DNA of 10,090 nt from an uncultured Cytophagaceae bacterium (GCA_937899305.1 CALDJV010000024.1:1-10090); one strand, 5' to 3'; shown: positions 1 through 5,550, numbered from the stretch's first letter. The notes: a model not told the origin generated them from the letters alone. Numbers and translations: made by a program.

Positions 1-82
1 CATTGTTAAATGGTTGCGCGAGGCGCCATAGCAATTGTTGATGATTGATTGTTAGTTCCTTCGGCTTCGCTCAGGACTAAAG

Positions 83-108
83 GTTCCGCTTTGCGTTACT
101 GTGGACTA
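83..108 (+). repeat. 26-bp dispersed intergenic repeat, copy 1
   Basis: This stretch contains GTTCCGCTTTGCG followed by TTACTGTGGACTA. It matches the minus strand of 5111-5136 at 23 of 26 positions by my own alignment. Both copies lie in non-coding DNA. The function is unknown; it may belong to a larger dispersed repeat family of this genome. Confidence 0.55.
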
Positions 109-251
109 TGAACCATCGACTGTGGACTAAACAAAACTACTAACTACGATCTACCAACTCCCAACTAAAGAAACTGTGGACTAAAAACCGAAACATTCTT
201 TTTTACTAAAACCTCCTTATTTTTTACCAAACTATAATCTGAGGCTTACTC

Positions 252-259
252 TAAATTTG
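252..259 (+). promoter_or_regulatory. possible -7 element of the enoyl-CoA hydratase-family gene
   Basis: TAAATTTG fits the Bacteroidota -7 consensus TAnnTTTG exactly and would give a 5' leader of roughly 40 nt. I see no good TTG-type -33 element at the expected distance upstream, so the call rests on one element. Confidence 0.35.
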
Positions 260-304
260 TGTCATCATTTGTTAAGAGATAAACAATTTAAAATAGAGTA
301 ATTC

Positions 305-1150
305 ATGGATTACAAAAACTTTCAAACATTCACCGCAGAGCAAAAAGGTGCAATTTTAACTGTAACCATCAACTTTGGTCCAGTCAACGTTCAAGGTCAA
401 GAAATGCTGGCCGATTTAAATAGCTTGGCTTTGCGTCTCGAGCGAGACCGAAGTGCAAAAGTAGTCGTTTTTGAATCAGCCAACCCTGAAATCTGGGTAT
501 GTCACTACGACACCAACCTTCTGAAAGACATGTCTACTGAAGCTGTACCAAGAAATGAAGTAAAACTACTTGATTTGCAAGCGGTACTAGAACGAATTAG
601 CAATGTACCACAAGCTACTATTGCCAAAATCGAGGGTTTTGCCCGCGGTGGTGGTCATGAGATGGCTTTGGCTTTGGACATGCGCTTTGCTGCTCGTGGA
701 AAAGCTAAATTTATGCAAATGGAAGTAGGTATGGGAATTTTACCTTGTGGTGGTGGTGCTTCTCGCATGGCTCGCCAAGTAGGTTTGGGTAAAGCCCTTG
801 AAATTATCTTGGGTGCTAAAGATTGGGATGCTGATCAGGCCGAAGCTTGGGGTACCGTCAATAAGGCCCTTGACCCAGATGAGATTGGTCCCTACGTTGA
901 TGCCTTGGCAAATCGCATTGCTCAGTTTCCTGCTGAATCAATTGAAGCTTGCAAAAGAGCCGTATATGCTTCTATTGATTTACCAATCGCTGACGCACTC
1001 AAAGAAGAAGCTTACCAGCTTTATCAAGCAACAAGCAAAACGCCTGCAATCAAACGTTTTACCGTAGCCGACGAAAAAGGATTGCAGTTTGAGCTTGAAA
1101 ACCAAAGAAATTGGGAAAACATGGTCATGGATGTACAAGACATCAACTAA
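305..1150 (+). CDS. enoyl-CoA hydratase/isomerase (crotonase) family protein
   Basis: This is a 281-residue cytoplasmic protein of the crotonase fold, close to the usual family length of about 260. Residues 104-165 carry the family signature: AKIEGFARGGGHEMAL with the second oxyanion-loop glycines at 115-117 and Glu119, then MQMEVGMGILPCGGG with Glu140. These two glutamates occupy the positions of the catalytic pair of true enoyl-CoA hydratases (Glu144/Glu164 of the rat enzyme). The first oxyanion segment is unusual: instead of the common FSAGAD-like stretch it reads IWVCHYDTNLL (63-73), as in divergent subfamilies. The substrate therefore cannot be named, and isomerase or another crotonase reaction is possible. 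ATG at 305 follows an AT-rich leader without a clear Shine-Dalgarno. The gene stands alone, closed by its own terminators, and shows no functional link to the rest of the window. Confidence 0.9.
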   Translation: MDYKNFQTFTAEQKGAILTVTINFGPVNVQGQEMLADLNSLALRLERDRSAKVVVFESANPEIWVCHYDTNLLKDMSTEAVPRNEVKLLDLQAVLERISNVPQATIAKIEGFARGGGHEMALALDMRFAARGKAKFMQMEVGMGILPCGGGASRMARQVGLGKALEIILGAKDWDADQAEAWGTVNKALDPDEIGPYVDALANRIAQFPAESIEACKRAVYASIDLPIADALKEEAYQLYQATSKTPAIKRFTVADEKGLQFELENQRNWENMVMDVQDIN

Positions 1151-1153
1151 TTC

Positions 1154-1174
1154 TCAAACAATCGTTTGATTTTT
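1154..1174 (+). terminator. short intrinsic terminator after the enoyl-CoA hydratase-family gene
   Basis: TCAAAC-AATC-GTTTGA forms a perfect 6-bp stem with a 4-nt loop, directly followed by TTTTT. It starts 4 bp after the stop codon. The stem is weak, and a stronger hairpin follows. Confidence 0.5.
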
Positions 1175-1183
1175 CTGCCCAAT

Positions 1184-1220
1184 TTAAGTCACCCCAGGTT
1201 TTAGGGGTGGCTTAATTTTT
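1184..1220 (+). terminator. strong rho-independent terminator
   Basis: TTAAGTCACCCC (1184-1195) pairs with GGGGTGGCTTAA (1204-1215), giving a 12-bp stem with one G-U wobble and an 8-nt loop. TTTTT follows immediately, with another T-run a few bases on. It lies about 35 bp after the stop codon at 1150 and separates this gene from the convergent minus-strand operon. Confidence 0.8.
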
Positions 1221-1265
1221 AGTTCTTTTTGATTTTATTCAATTACCAGTAGCAAATCTTACCTT

Positions 1266-1315
1266 ATAAAAACAAGCAACCAGGCAATCTCTCTCTCTGA
1301 AGTTACCTGATTGCC
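1266..1315 (-). terminator. probable terminator of the surface protein-lipoprotein operon
   Basis: On the minus strand the hairpin begins about 10 bp after the lipoprotein stop. Two pairings are possible: GGCAATC with GATTGCC (7 bp, at 1309-1315 and 1283-1289), or CAATCAGG with CCTGGTTG (8 bp with one wobble). A TTGTTTTT tract follows near 1268-1275. The long loop makes it less canonical than the terminator at 1184-1220. Confidence 0.5.
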
Positions 1316-1324
1316 AAATAAGCT

Positions 1325-1735
1325 TTAGGCAGGCCCTAAGACAAAAGTAAGCCGTACAAGTCCGGTCTTTCCTTCCTCATCTGTAGCATATTTCAGTTCA
1401 GAGGCCGAAATACGCACCCCACTTAACGTAATCACATTACCATTGGTAGTAAGCGTAATGGTGGTTTCATCGGTTGAAATCTCCCAACTTCCAGTAAGCG
1501 AAGTACCATCCTGTTTTACCAAAGTAAAGTTTTTACTGCCATTGGTTTCTTCAAACGTAAGGCGATACTGACTAAACTCACTGGTAATATCCAATGTACC
1601 CTCTAATACTTGTGATACTTTCCAGGTTTTCAATAAGTTCTGATTGGTAGTATTACCAGGGGCTGGGTCGCTGCTGTTGTTTTTACAAGCCGCCAACCCT
1701 ATTGCCAGCAAAATGACGATATATAATGTTTTCAT
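1325..1735 (-). CDS. small lipoprotein, possibly lipocalin-like
   Basis: This is a 136-residue protein. I start it at the ATG at 1735 rather than at 1795, because MKTLYIVILLAIGLAAC is a textbook lipoprotein signal with the lipidated Cys at residue 17, while the longer form puts 20 odd residues in front and overlaps the upstream gene. After a linker (KNNSSDPAPGNTTNQN) the mature part reads LLKTWKVSQVLEG...GSWEISTDETTITLTTNG, an alternating beta pattern with two tryptophans. It resembles the short lipocalin-like domains common in Bacteroidota lipoproteins, but I cannot confirm the family. No K-(D/E)2 export signal follows the Cys, so periplasmic or inner-leaflet placement is as likely as surface. 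It begins 22 bp after the big surface-protein gene and is probably cotranscribed with it. The function is unknown. Confidence 0.75.
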   Translation of the reverse strand: MKTLYIVILLAIGLAACKNNSSDPAPGNTTNQNLLKTWKVSQVLEGTLDITSEFSQYRLTFEETNGSKNFTLVKQDGTSLTGSWEISTDETTITLTTNGNVITLSGVRISASELKYATDEEGKTGLVRLTFVLGPA

Positions 1736-1757
1736 TGGTTTCTTTTTAAAAAATGTT

Positions 1758-4643
1758 TTAAAGCTTGACGAACCTACGCACAATGGTTTCTCCACCAGTA
1801 CTGATATGTAACAGGTACTCTCCGGCAGCCAATTGCGCTACTGGAATTTCTATCTGGCCATTTTTAATCGCTTTGCCCATCAACAATACTTTCTTCCCTT
1901 GATGGTTTGATAGGGTTATTTCCACATAGTTGTATGAAACCTTTTGGGTAATCTTGATTCTTAACATATCACTTACTGGGTTAGGAAAAATCGATATCTC
2001 ACCAGACTTAAGTTGCTGAGGCAATGAGGTAACCGTACTTTGTACCGTCAAGGTTTGATTTACATCGGTAGCCGCATCGTAATCGTCATTGCCCGACTGA
2101 CTGGCCGTGATGATGGTAGTACCTACGCCTACAATGGTCACCGTGCTTCCAGAAATAGTAGCAACGTCTGGATTAGAACTGGTAAAGGTAACGGCATTAC
2201 CCGAAGCTCCTCCGGTGGCAGTCAGGTCAAAGCTGGCATCGCCAAAGGTTTTAGTAGCATCATTGCCCAGGTCAAAAGTGATGGTCTGGTTTACTTTGTT
2301 CACAGTTAAAGTTTGGGTGACATTGGTCGCGGCGTTGTAGTTGTTATTCCCCGCCTGAAGGGCGGTAATGGTAGTGATCCCTGCTCCTACAATGGTTACT
2401 GTATTACCCGAAATGGTAGCCACATTGGCATCAGAACTGGTAAATGTAATGGCATTGCCAGAGGCTCCTCCCGTGGCTGCCAAGTCAAAAGCTGCATCGC
2501 CAATGGTTTTGGTGGTATTACTGCCCAAATCAAAAGTAATGGTTTGATCTGCCTTGTTCACCGTCAAGGTTTGAGTTACATCAGCCGCTGCATTGTAATT
2601 ATTATTCCCGGCTTGGCGGGCGGTAATTGTAGTCGTACCTACGCCTACAATGGTTACTGTACGGTCTGAAATAGTAGCCACATTGGCATTAGAACTGGTA
2701 AAAGTAACTACATTGCCTGAGGCTCCCCCAGTGGCGGTAACATCAAAAGTGGCATCACCAAAAGCTTTGGTGGCATTGCTACCTAAGCTAAAGGTAATGG
2801 TTTGGTTTGCTTTGTTTACCGTCAATACCTGCGTTACATTGATGGCTGCATTATAGTTATCGTTTCCAGCTTGACGAGCAGTAATGGTAGTCGTACCTAT
2901 GCCTACAATGGTTACCGCATTGCCCGAAATGGTGGCTACACTGGCATCAGAACTGGTAAATGTAATGGCATTACCCGAGGCTCCTCCCGTAGCGGTCAGG
3001 TCAAAATTTGCATCGCCAAAAACTTTGGTAACATTGCTACCCAAAGTAAAGCTAATCACTTGATCTATCTTCTTTAAACTTCCTTTGAGTTCAACTGTGT
3101 AGGTGGTTTCATCAGGGTCATTGCTGACAATGCTCAGGGTACCTACGTCATTACTGGTAGCCGCGGTATAGCTTACCTTGAAAGTAAGCGAGCCATCGGG
3201 TGCAATGGTACTGGCTCCAGGTTGTTGGGTCACGGCAAAGGCAGTACCCGCAGTGACGGTTACAATAGGGCTGCCCGATAAGTTAAGGGCATTGGTAGTA
3301 CCAAGGTTGCGAATGGTAAAGGTCTTGACTGTAGTATTGCTGGCGCCAAAATCAGCGGTTCCACCACTGCTTACCTCATTGCCTTCAAATTGTACTTCAA
3401 TGTCCCTGTCTGGGCAAGCTTTCATATCATTGATAATATTCCAATTATTGGTACTGGCATTGGTCAAAGTAGTTCGACTGGCCTCTCCCGCACAGTACTT
3501 GAGACCTGCCGCATTGAAGGTAATATTAGGTTGTACATTTTGAGTCGCCCACCCAATCAAAGTTCGGTCATAATTCCCCAAGCTCAAACCAGATCCGGAT
3601 ATCATGTTGGTCATATTGGTTACACTAGTGATGTCCCAGTCGCCAAGGTTTTGGTTGAAATTGCTGGCTCCCAAAAACATAGAAGACATATCCTTTACCT
3701 TACTGACATTCCAATTATTGAGTGGCTGATTAAAAATTGATGTCCTGAAAGATACCGAAAACATCCCAGCCATATTGGTTACATTTTGGGTATTCCAGTT
3801 ATTGAGGGGTTGATTGAACCTATCTGCATTGGTAAACATAGACTCCATATTAGTTACTTTACTCACATCCCAGTTACCAATGGGTTGATTAAAACTACTA
3901 TTGGTTGAAGTAGTTCGCTTTGAAACATTATTGTCGGCAAGAAAAATAAGAACCAAGAACATCCTTCTCATATTGGTGACATTACTGGTGTTCCAGTTGC
4001 CAATAGGTTGGTTGAAACTTACCGCATTCTGGAACATGGATTCCATGTTGGTGACATTGCTGGTGTTCCAGTTGCCAATGGGTTGGTTAAAAGTAGTGGC
4101 ATAAGTAAACATTTCGCTCATGTCTGTGATGTTACTCGTATTCCAGTTGCCAATGTTTCCATCAAAACGGCTACATCCCCTGAACATAGCTCGTAATGAA
4201 GTTACTCGACTGAGATCAGGAATGTCGGTTGCATTGTATACCATATCACGGCACCCCGAGAATGCCTCTTCCATAGAAGTCCAAGCAATATTGCCCCATT
4301 GTTCTATGCTAAGCAATTTTCTTTTATCACCTCCATTGGCAAACTTAATCTGGGTAAGTCCTCCGGTAATGGTGACCTTGTAAGTAGACGCAAAAGGGAA
4401 ATTAATGGTGACCGCACCAGTAGCATTTACTGTTCCATTGGTATTAGGGTCATTTACTCTTTCCCATTTTACCGTATAGTTTCCAGTACCTGGAATTGTG
4501 ATTTGTTGGTTACTAGAAGTGCCCGAATTACTCGATTTCCAAGTGGTTACAAACTGGCTATAGCCTGAAAATACCAGTAGTCCACTCAACAATAATGTGG
4601 CAAGGCTGATCCGTCCACATTTTGCAATTGTTTTTTTCGTCAT
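1758..4643 (-). CDS. T9SS-exported BspA-type surface protein with DUF285 and Ig-like repeats
   Basis: This is a 961-residue modular cell-surface protein. Start: an in-frame TTG lies at 4652, but the ATG at 4643 gives a normal signal peptide (MTKKTIAKCGRISLATLLLSG...GYSQ, about residues 1-30). Modules in order are as follows. Residues 31-141 are the N-terminal region usual in front of such repeats (FVTTWKSSNSGTSSNQQITI; LLSIEQWGNIAW). Residues 142-348 hold about eight 25-residue DUF285 repeats of the form NWNTSNVTNMxxMFxxAxxFNQPIG. Residues 409-525 form a choice-of-anchor-D-like beta domain (FTIRNLGTTNALNL; SIVSNDPDETTYTVELKG). Residues 526-868 are four 86-residue bacterial Ig-like repeats. 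Residues 880-961 are a type A T9SS sorting domain with IFPNPVSDML (PNP at 887-889) and a final GEYLLHISTGGE...RRFVKL. The protein should cross the outer membrane by T9SS and stay attached or be released, with an adhesive or scaffolding role inferred from the domains. It has its own upstream LytTR-type boxes (4724-4786) and shares an operon with the lipoprotein at 1325-1735. Confidence 0.93.
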   Translation of the reverse strand: MTKKTIAKCGRISLATLLLSGLLVFSGYSQFVTTWKSSNSGTSSNQQITIPGTGNYTVKWERVNDPNTNGTVNATGAVTINFPFASTYKVTITGGLTQIKFANGGDKRKLLSIEQWGNIAWTSMEEAFSGCRDMVYNATDIPDLSRVTSLRAMFRGCSRFDGNIGNWNTSNITDMSEMFTYATTFNQPIGNWNTSNVTNMESMFQNAVSFNQPIGNWNTSNVTNMRRMFLVLIFLADNNVSKRTTSTNSSFNQPIGNWDVSKVTNMESMFTNADRFNQPLNNWNTQNVTNMAGMFSVSFRTSIFNQPLNNWNVSKVKDMSSMFLGASNFNQNLGDWDITSVTNMTNMISGSGLSLGNYDRTLIGWATQNVQPNITFNAAGLKYCAGEASRTTLTNASTNNWNIINDMKACPDRDIEVQFEGNEVSSGGTADFGASNTTVKTFTIRNLGTTNALNLSGSPIVTVTAGTAFAVTQQPGASTIAPDGSLTFKVSYTAATSNDVGTLSIVSNDPDETTYTVELKGSLKKIDQVISFTLGSNVTKVFGDANFDLTATGGASGNAITFTSSDASVATISGNAVTIVGIGTTTITARQAGNDNYNAAINVTQVLTVNKANQTITFSLGSNATKAFGDATFDVTATGGASGNVVTFTSSNANVATISDRTVTIVGVGTTTITARQAGNNNYNAAADVTQTLTVNKADQTITFDLGSNTTKTIGDAAFDLAATGGASGNAITFTSSDANVATISGNTVTIVGAGITTITALQAGNNNYNAATNVTQTLTVNKVNQTITFDLGNDATKTFGDASFDLTATGGASGNAVTFTSSNPDVATISGSTVTIVGVGTTIITASQSGNDDYDAATDVNQTLTVQSTVTSLPQQLKSGEISIFPNPVSDMLRIKITQKVSYNYVEITLSNHQGKKVLLMGKAIKNGQIEIPVAQLAAGEYLLHISTGGETIVRRFVKL
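2041..3068 (-). repeat. four tandem 258-bp repeats encoding Ig-like domains
   Basis: The unit is 86 codons, beginning around ITFxLGSNxTKxFGDAxFDL and running through TATGGASGN, TFTSS, VATIS, TVTIVGVGTTTITA, AGNxNYNAA and ending LTVNKxNQ. Boundaries on the plus strand recur near 2041, 2299, 2557 and 2815 at words such as ACCGTCAAGGTTTGA. The copies are very alike at both protein and DNA level, which suggests recent duplication and possible copy-number change by recombination. The fourth unit is the most divergent (SQSGNDDYDAATDVNQ). Confidence 0.9.
3600..4220 (-). repeat. DUF285 (BspA-type) 25-residue repeat array
   Basis: About eight repeats are centred on NWNTSNVTNMxxMF. Two depart from the 25-residue length. 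The unit at roughly residues 222-253 carries about 16 extra residues (MFLVLIFLADNNVSKR... before FNQPIG). A later unit has three extra (MFSVSFRTSIFNQ). The middle units share near-identical DNA ('ccagttgccaat(g/a)ggttggtt'). Confidence 0.88.
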
Positions 4644-4695
4644 GTTTCTCAATATATAAGTTATTGATTCAAAGAGTTTTTATATTGAATTCAGT

Positions 4696-4703
4696 CAAAA
4701 ATA
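4696..4703 (-). promoter_or_regulatory. -7 promoter element of the surface-protein operon
   Basis: The minus strand reads TATTTTTG, an exact match to TAnnTTTG, about 53 bp upstream of the ATG at 4643. The upstream TTTC (4720-4723) is only a weak -33 element, as is common at activator-dependent promoters. The boxes at 4724-4786 end just upstream, which suits an activator touching RNA polymerase. Confidence 0.6.
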
Positions 4704-4723
4704 AGGAGACTAGTCAGGCGAAA

Positions 4724-4786
4724 CTTGGTTAATGAGGGAACGGTGTTTTTTTGGTGGTGAATGGTAGATGTAAATGAGAGAATGGA
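4724..4786 (-). promoter_or_regulatory. three direct repeats at 21-bp spacing, probable LytTR regulator boxes (surface-protein promoter)
   Basis: On the minus strand the cores are TCCATTC (4786-4780), ACCATTC (4765-4759) and ACCGTTC (4744-4738), exactly 21 bp apart. Cores one and three are followed by (C/T)CTCATT. LytTR-domain regulators bind two imperfect direct repeats with about 21 bp between equivalent positions, for example YehT boxes ACC(G/A)CT(C/T)A with a 13-bp spacer. The same architecture recurs at 5334-5396. The partner is probably the LytTR regulator encoded at 8509-9270. Period and motif are seen; the binding protein is inferred. Confidence 0.65.
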
Positions 4787-4846
4787 AAATTGAACTGGCT
4801 TTTTTCAAAAAAACAACTACCAGTTATCAGGGTAGACATATAAATT

Positions 4847-4882
4847 CAAATTGCGAAGCATTAAAAAATACTTCGCAATTTG
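4847..4882 (-). terminator. 12-bp perfect inverted repeat, possible terminator of the peptide gene
   Basis: CAAATTGCGAAG (4847-4858) and CTTCGCAATTTG (4871-4882) form a perfect 12-bp stem around a 12-nt A-rich loop. Read from the minus strand it lies about 30 bp after the last stop of the peptide locus and before the surface-gene promoter, where a terminator is expected. The trailing AATTTATAT is only moderately T-rich, so termination efficiency is uncertain. It could instead be an RNA-stabilising hairpin or a palindromic binding site. Confidence 0.45.
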
Positions 4883-4914
4883 TTGAATCTAAAAAACGAG
4901 TTGAACAATCGAGA

Positions 4915-5001
4915 TTAATCACCTCCATTTGAACTGTATACCACCACAGTAATCACACCTCTGGGCTCTCTGCGTTTTCTACGTCGGTATTTTCTTATCA
5001 T
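4915..5001 (-). other. frame-shifted continuation of the GG-leader peptide (Arg-rich, Val-rich core)
   Basis: In the +1 frame relative to the leader peptide, an open stretch from the ATG at 5001 runs to a TAA at 4915. Its 28 residues begin MIRKYRRRKRREPRG and end VITVVVYSSNGGD. It could be read as a separate overlapping ORF, but it looks like the missing core of the peptide gene. Removing one A from the AAAA run (plus strand 4990-4993) joins both frames into a single 50-residue product with ADDKKYRRRKRREPRG straight after the Gly-Gly. The amphipathic pattern, with a basic block then a beta-type VITVVVY, suits a secreted natural-product or signal peptide. Whether it is translated as is, by frameshifting, or is dead is unknown. 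Confidence 0.4.
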
Positions 5002-5068
5002 CGGCTCCACCTTTGATTGCTTTTAAATTTTCAATCGCCTGATTTTCAAAGCTTTCTAACGTTTTCAT
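4979..5068 (-). CDS. GG-leader peptide (natural-product/signal peptide precursor)
   Basis: This is a 29-codon ORF from the ATG at 5068. The leader reads MKTLESFENQAIENL followed by KAIKGG, and the peptide ends ADDKKIPT. The leader fits the double-glycine type of short Bacteroidota peptide precursors: Met-Lys start, spaced hydrophobics L4, F7, I12, L15, I18, then Lys-Gly-Gly at 19-21. Such leaders are normally cut after Gly-Gly by C39-peptidase ABC exporters; none is encoded in this window. The tail after GG is only eight residues, short for the class, and an adjacent +1 frame continues the likely core (4915-5001), so a one-base indel is suspected. An AT-rich leader without a clear Shine-Dalgarno precedes the ATG. 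A promoter with LytTR-type boxes faces it about 230 bp upstream. Confidence 0.55.
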   Translation of the reverse strand: MKTLESFENQAIENLKAIKGGADDKKIPT

Positions 5069-5110
5069 GTGTTTGAATTTTAATGATTAAATATTTAAAT
5101 TAAGTTTTAT

Positions 5111-5136
5111 TAGTCCATAGTGACGCAAAGTGGAAC
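5111..5136 (-). repeat. 26-bp dispersed intergenic repeat, copy 2
   Basis: The minus strand contains GTTCCACTTTGCG then TCACTATGGACTA and matches 83-108 (plus strand) at 23 of 26 positions. It lies in the presumed untranslated leader of the peptide gene. Confidence 0.55.
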
Positions 5137-5305
5137 AATTGATCACTAACGGCACAAGCAAGTCAGATTCTACCAGTAGTAGGCCATCTTTTTGCTTGTA
5201 TTCTCGATTTTTAGGTGATAAATGAGCGTTCACCACGTCTTATTATTAATGCACTGCCATCTTCTACTCTTCAATAGTGTAATGGACATGAATAACTACT
5301 TACTA

Positions 5306-5313
5306 CGAAGGTA
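5306..5313 (-). promoter_or_regulatory. -7-like element facing the GG-leader peptide gene
   Basis: The minus strand reads TACCTTCG, one mismatch from TAnnTTTG. It sits exactly 20 bp after the CCAAG that ends the box cluster at 5334-5396, the same distance as between CCAAG and TATTTTTG at the surface-gene promoter. Transcription would start near 5299, giving a leader of about 230 nt before the peptide ATG at 5068. Confidence 0.5.
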
Positions 5314-5333
5314 AGTCATACAATGATGTTCTG

Positions 5334-5396
5334 CTTGGCTATTGAGAGAATGGTACTGTATCGAGGGGGAACGGTAAAGGCAAATGAGGGAGTGGT
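5334..5396 (-). promoter_or_regulatory. three direct repeats at 21-bp spacing, probable LytTR regulator boxes (peptide promoter)
   Basis: Minus-strand cores are ACCACTC (5396-5390), ACCGTTC (5375-5369) and ACCATTC (5354-5348), again exactly 21 bp apart. Compared with the cluster at 4724-4786, the third units agree at 17 of 21 bases (ACCRTTCYCTCAWTARCCAA shared) and the first units at 15 of 21. The orientation matches the surface-gene cluster when read on the minus strand, so the likely target is the GG-leader peptide gene. It also lies upstream of the kinase operon, about 100-150 bp before its proposed start, so an effect on that operon is possible. Confidence 0.62.
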
Positions 5397-5456
5397 AAAA
5401 ACCATTTGATCAACAGACTGATATAATGGAATCACTACGGCTATTTATGTTTTTAC

Positions 5457-5486
5457 TTCGCTTCTCTGGCAAATTTTATAGCTTTG
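5457..5486 (+). promoter_or_regulatory. possible promoter of the sensor kinase-regulator operon
   Basis: TAGCTTTG (5479-5486) matches TAnnTTTG. TTCG (5457-5460), one mismatch from TTTG, lies 18 bp upstream as a candidate -33 element. The 5' leader to the TTG start at 5551 would be about 58 nt. Confidence 0.45.
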
Positions 5487-5550
5487 CAATTTATAAAAAT
5501 AGAAGTCGTCTCGGCTTTTTAACAGTAAGACAATACAACAAGCAATACAT

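Larger units (their letters stand above)
1..304. other. non-coding spacer with recurring intergenic phrases
   Basis: No convincing gene lies here. Positions 2-31 (+) read IVKWLREAP then a stop. This could be the last residues of a gene entering from the left, but nine residues cannot establish it. Positions 55-190 are built from recurring short words: TGTGGACTA occurs at 101-108 (with flanking T), 121-129 and 175-183, mixed with 'ctaactacg/ctaccaactcc' strings. The look is of degenerate spacer repeats rather than coding sequence. The last 60 bases are AT-rich and carry the probable promoter of the next gene. Confidence 0.6.
4644..5550. other. intergenic regulatory hub between divergent operons
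   Basis: This 900-bp region lies between the minus-strand surface-protein operon and the plus-strand sensor/regulator operon. From left to right it holds: the surface-gene promoter with three 21-bp-spaced boxes; a 12-bp-stem hairpin; a short GG-leader peptide gene with an apparent frameshift; a copy of a dispersed 26-bp repeat; a second promoter of the same design facing the peptide gene; and a plausible plus-strand promoter for the kinase operon. Each is annotated separately. The stretch 5137-5300 holds only unconvincing short ORFs. Confidence 0.7.

Noticed and set aside
1736..1795. N-terminal extension of the small lipoprotein to an upstream ATG at 1795.
   Set aside because: It would place 20 residues before a perfect lipoprotein signal and overlap the upstream gene. 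The ATG at 1735 explains the signal peptide.
2041..3068. Regular tandem repetition that could suggest a CRISPR array.
   Set aside because: The unit is 258 bp, wholly coding and in frame, with no unique spacers.
2040..3740. Several open plus-strand frames of 60-120 codons opposite the surface-protein gene.
   Set aside because: They mirror the tandem repeats of the minus-strand gene, repeat each other's sequence and lack initiation signals or domain resemblance.
4644..4652. TTG start three codons upstream of the surface-protein ATG.
   Set aside because: The ATG at 4643 gives the same signal peptide with a standard start codon; nothing favours the TTG.
5087..5236. Minus-strand 49-codon ORF starting with GTG, ending 18 bp before the GG-leader peptide gene.
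   Set aside because: It begins only with GTG, has no recognisable domain or signal, and its second half runs through the dispersed 26-bp repeat that also occurs at 83-108. It is more likely part of the untranslated leader.
5222..5314. Plus-strand 30-codon ORF with ATG preceded by AGGTGATAA.
   Set aside because: No GG motif, signal peptide or family resemblance, and it runs into the -7-like element of the opposite promoter. Probably chance.
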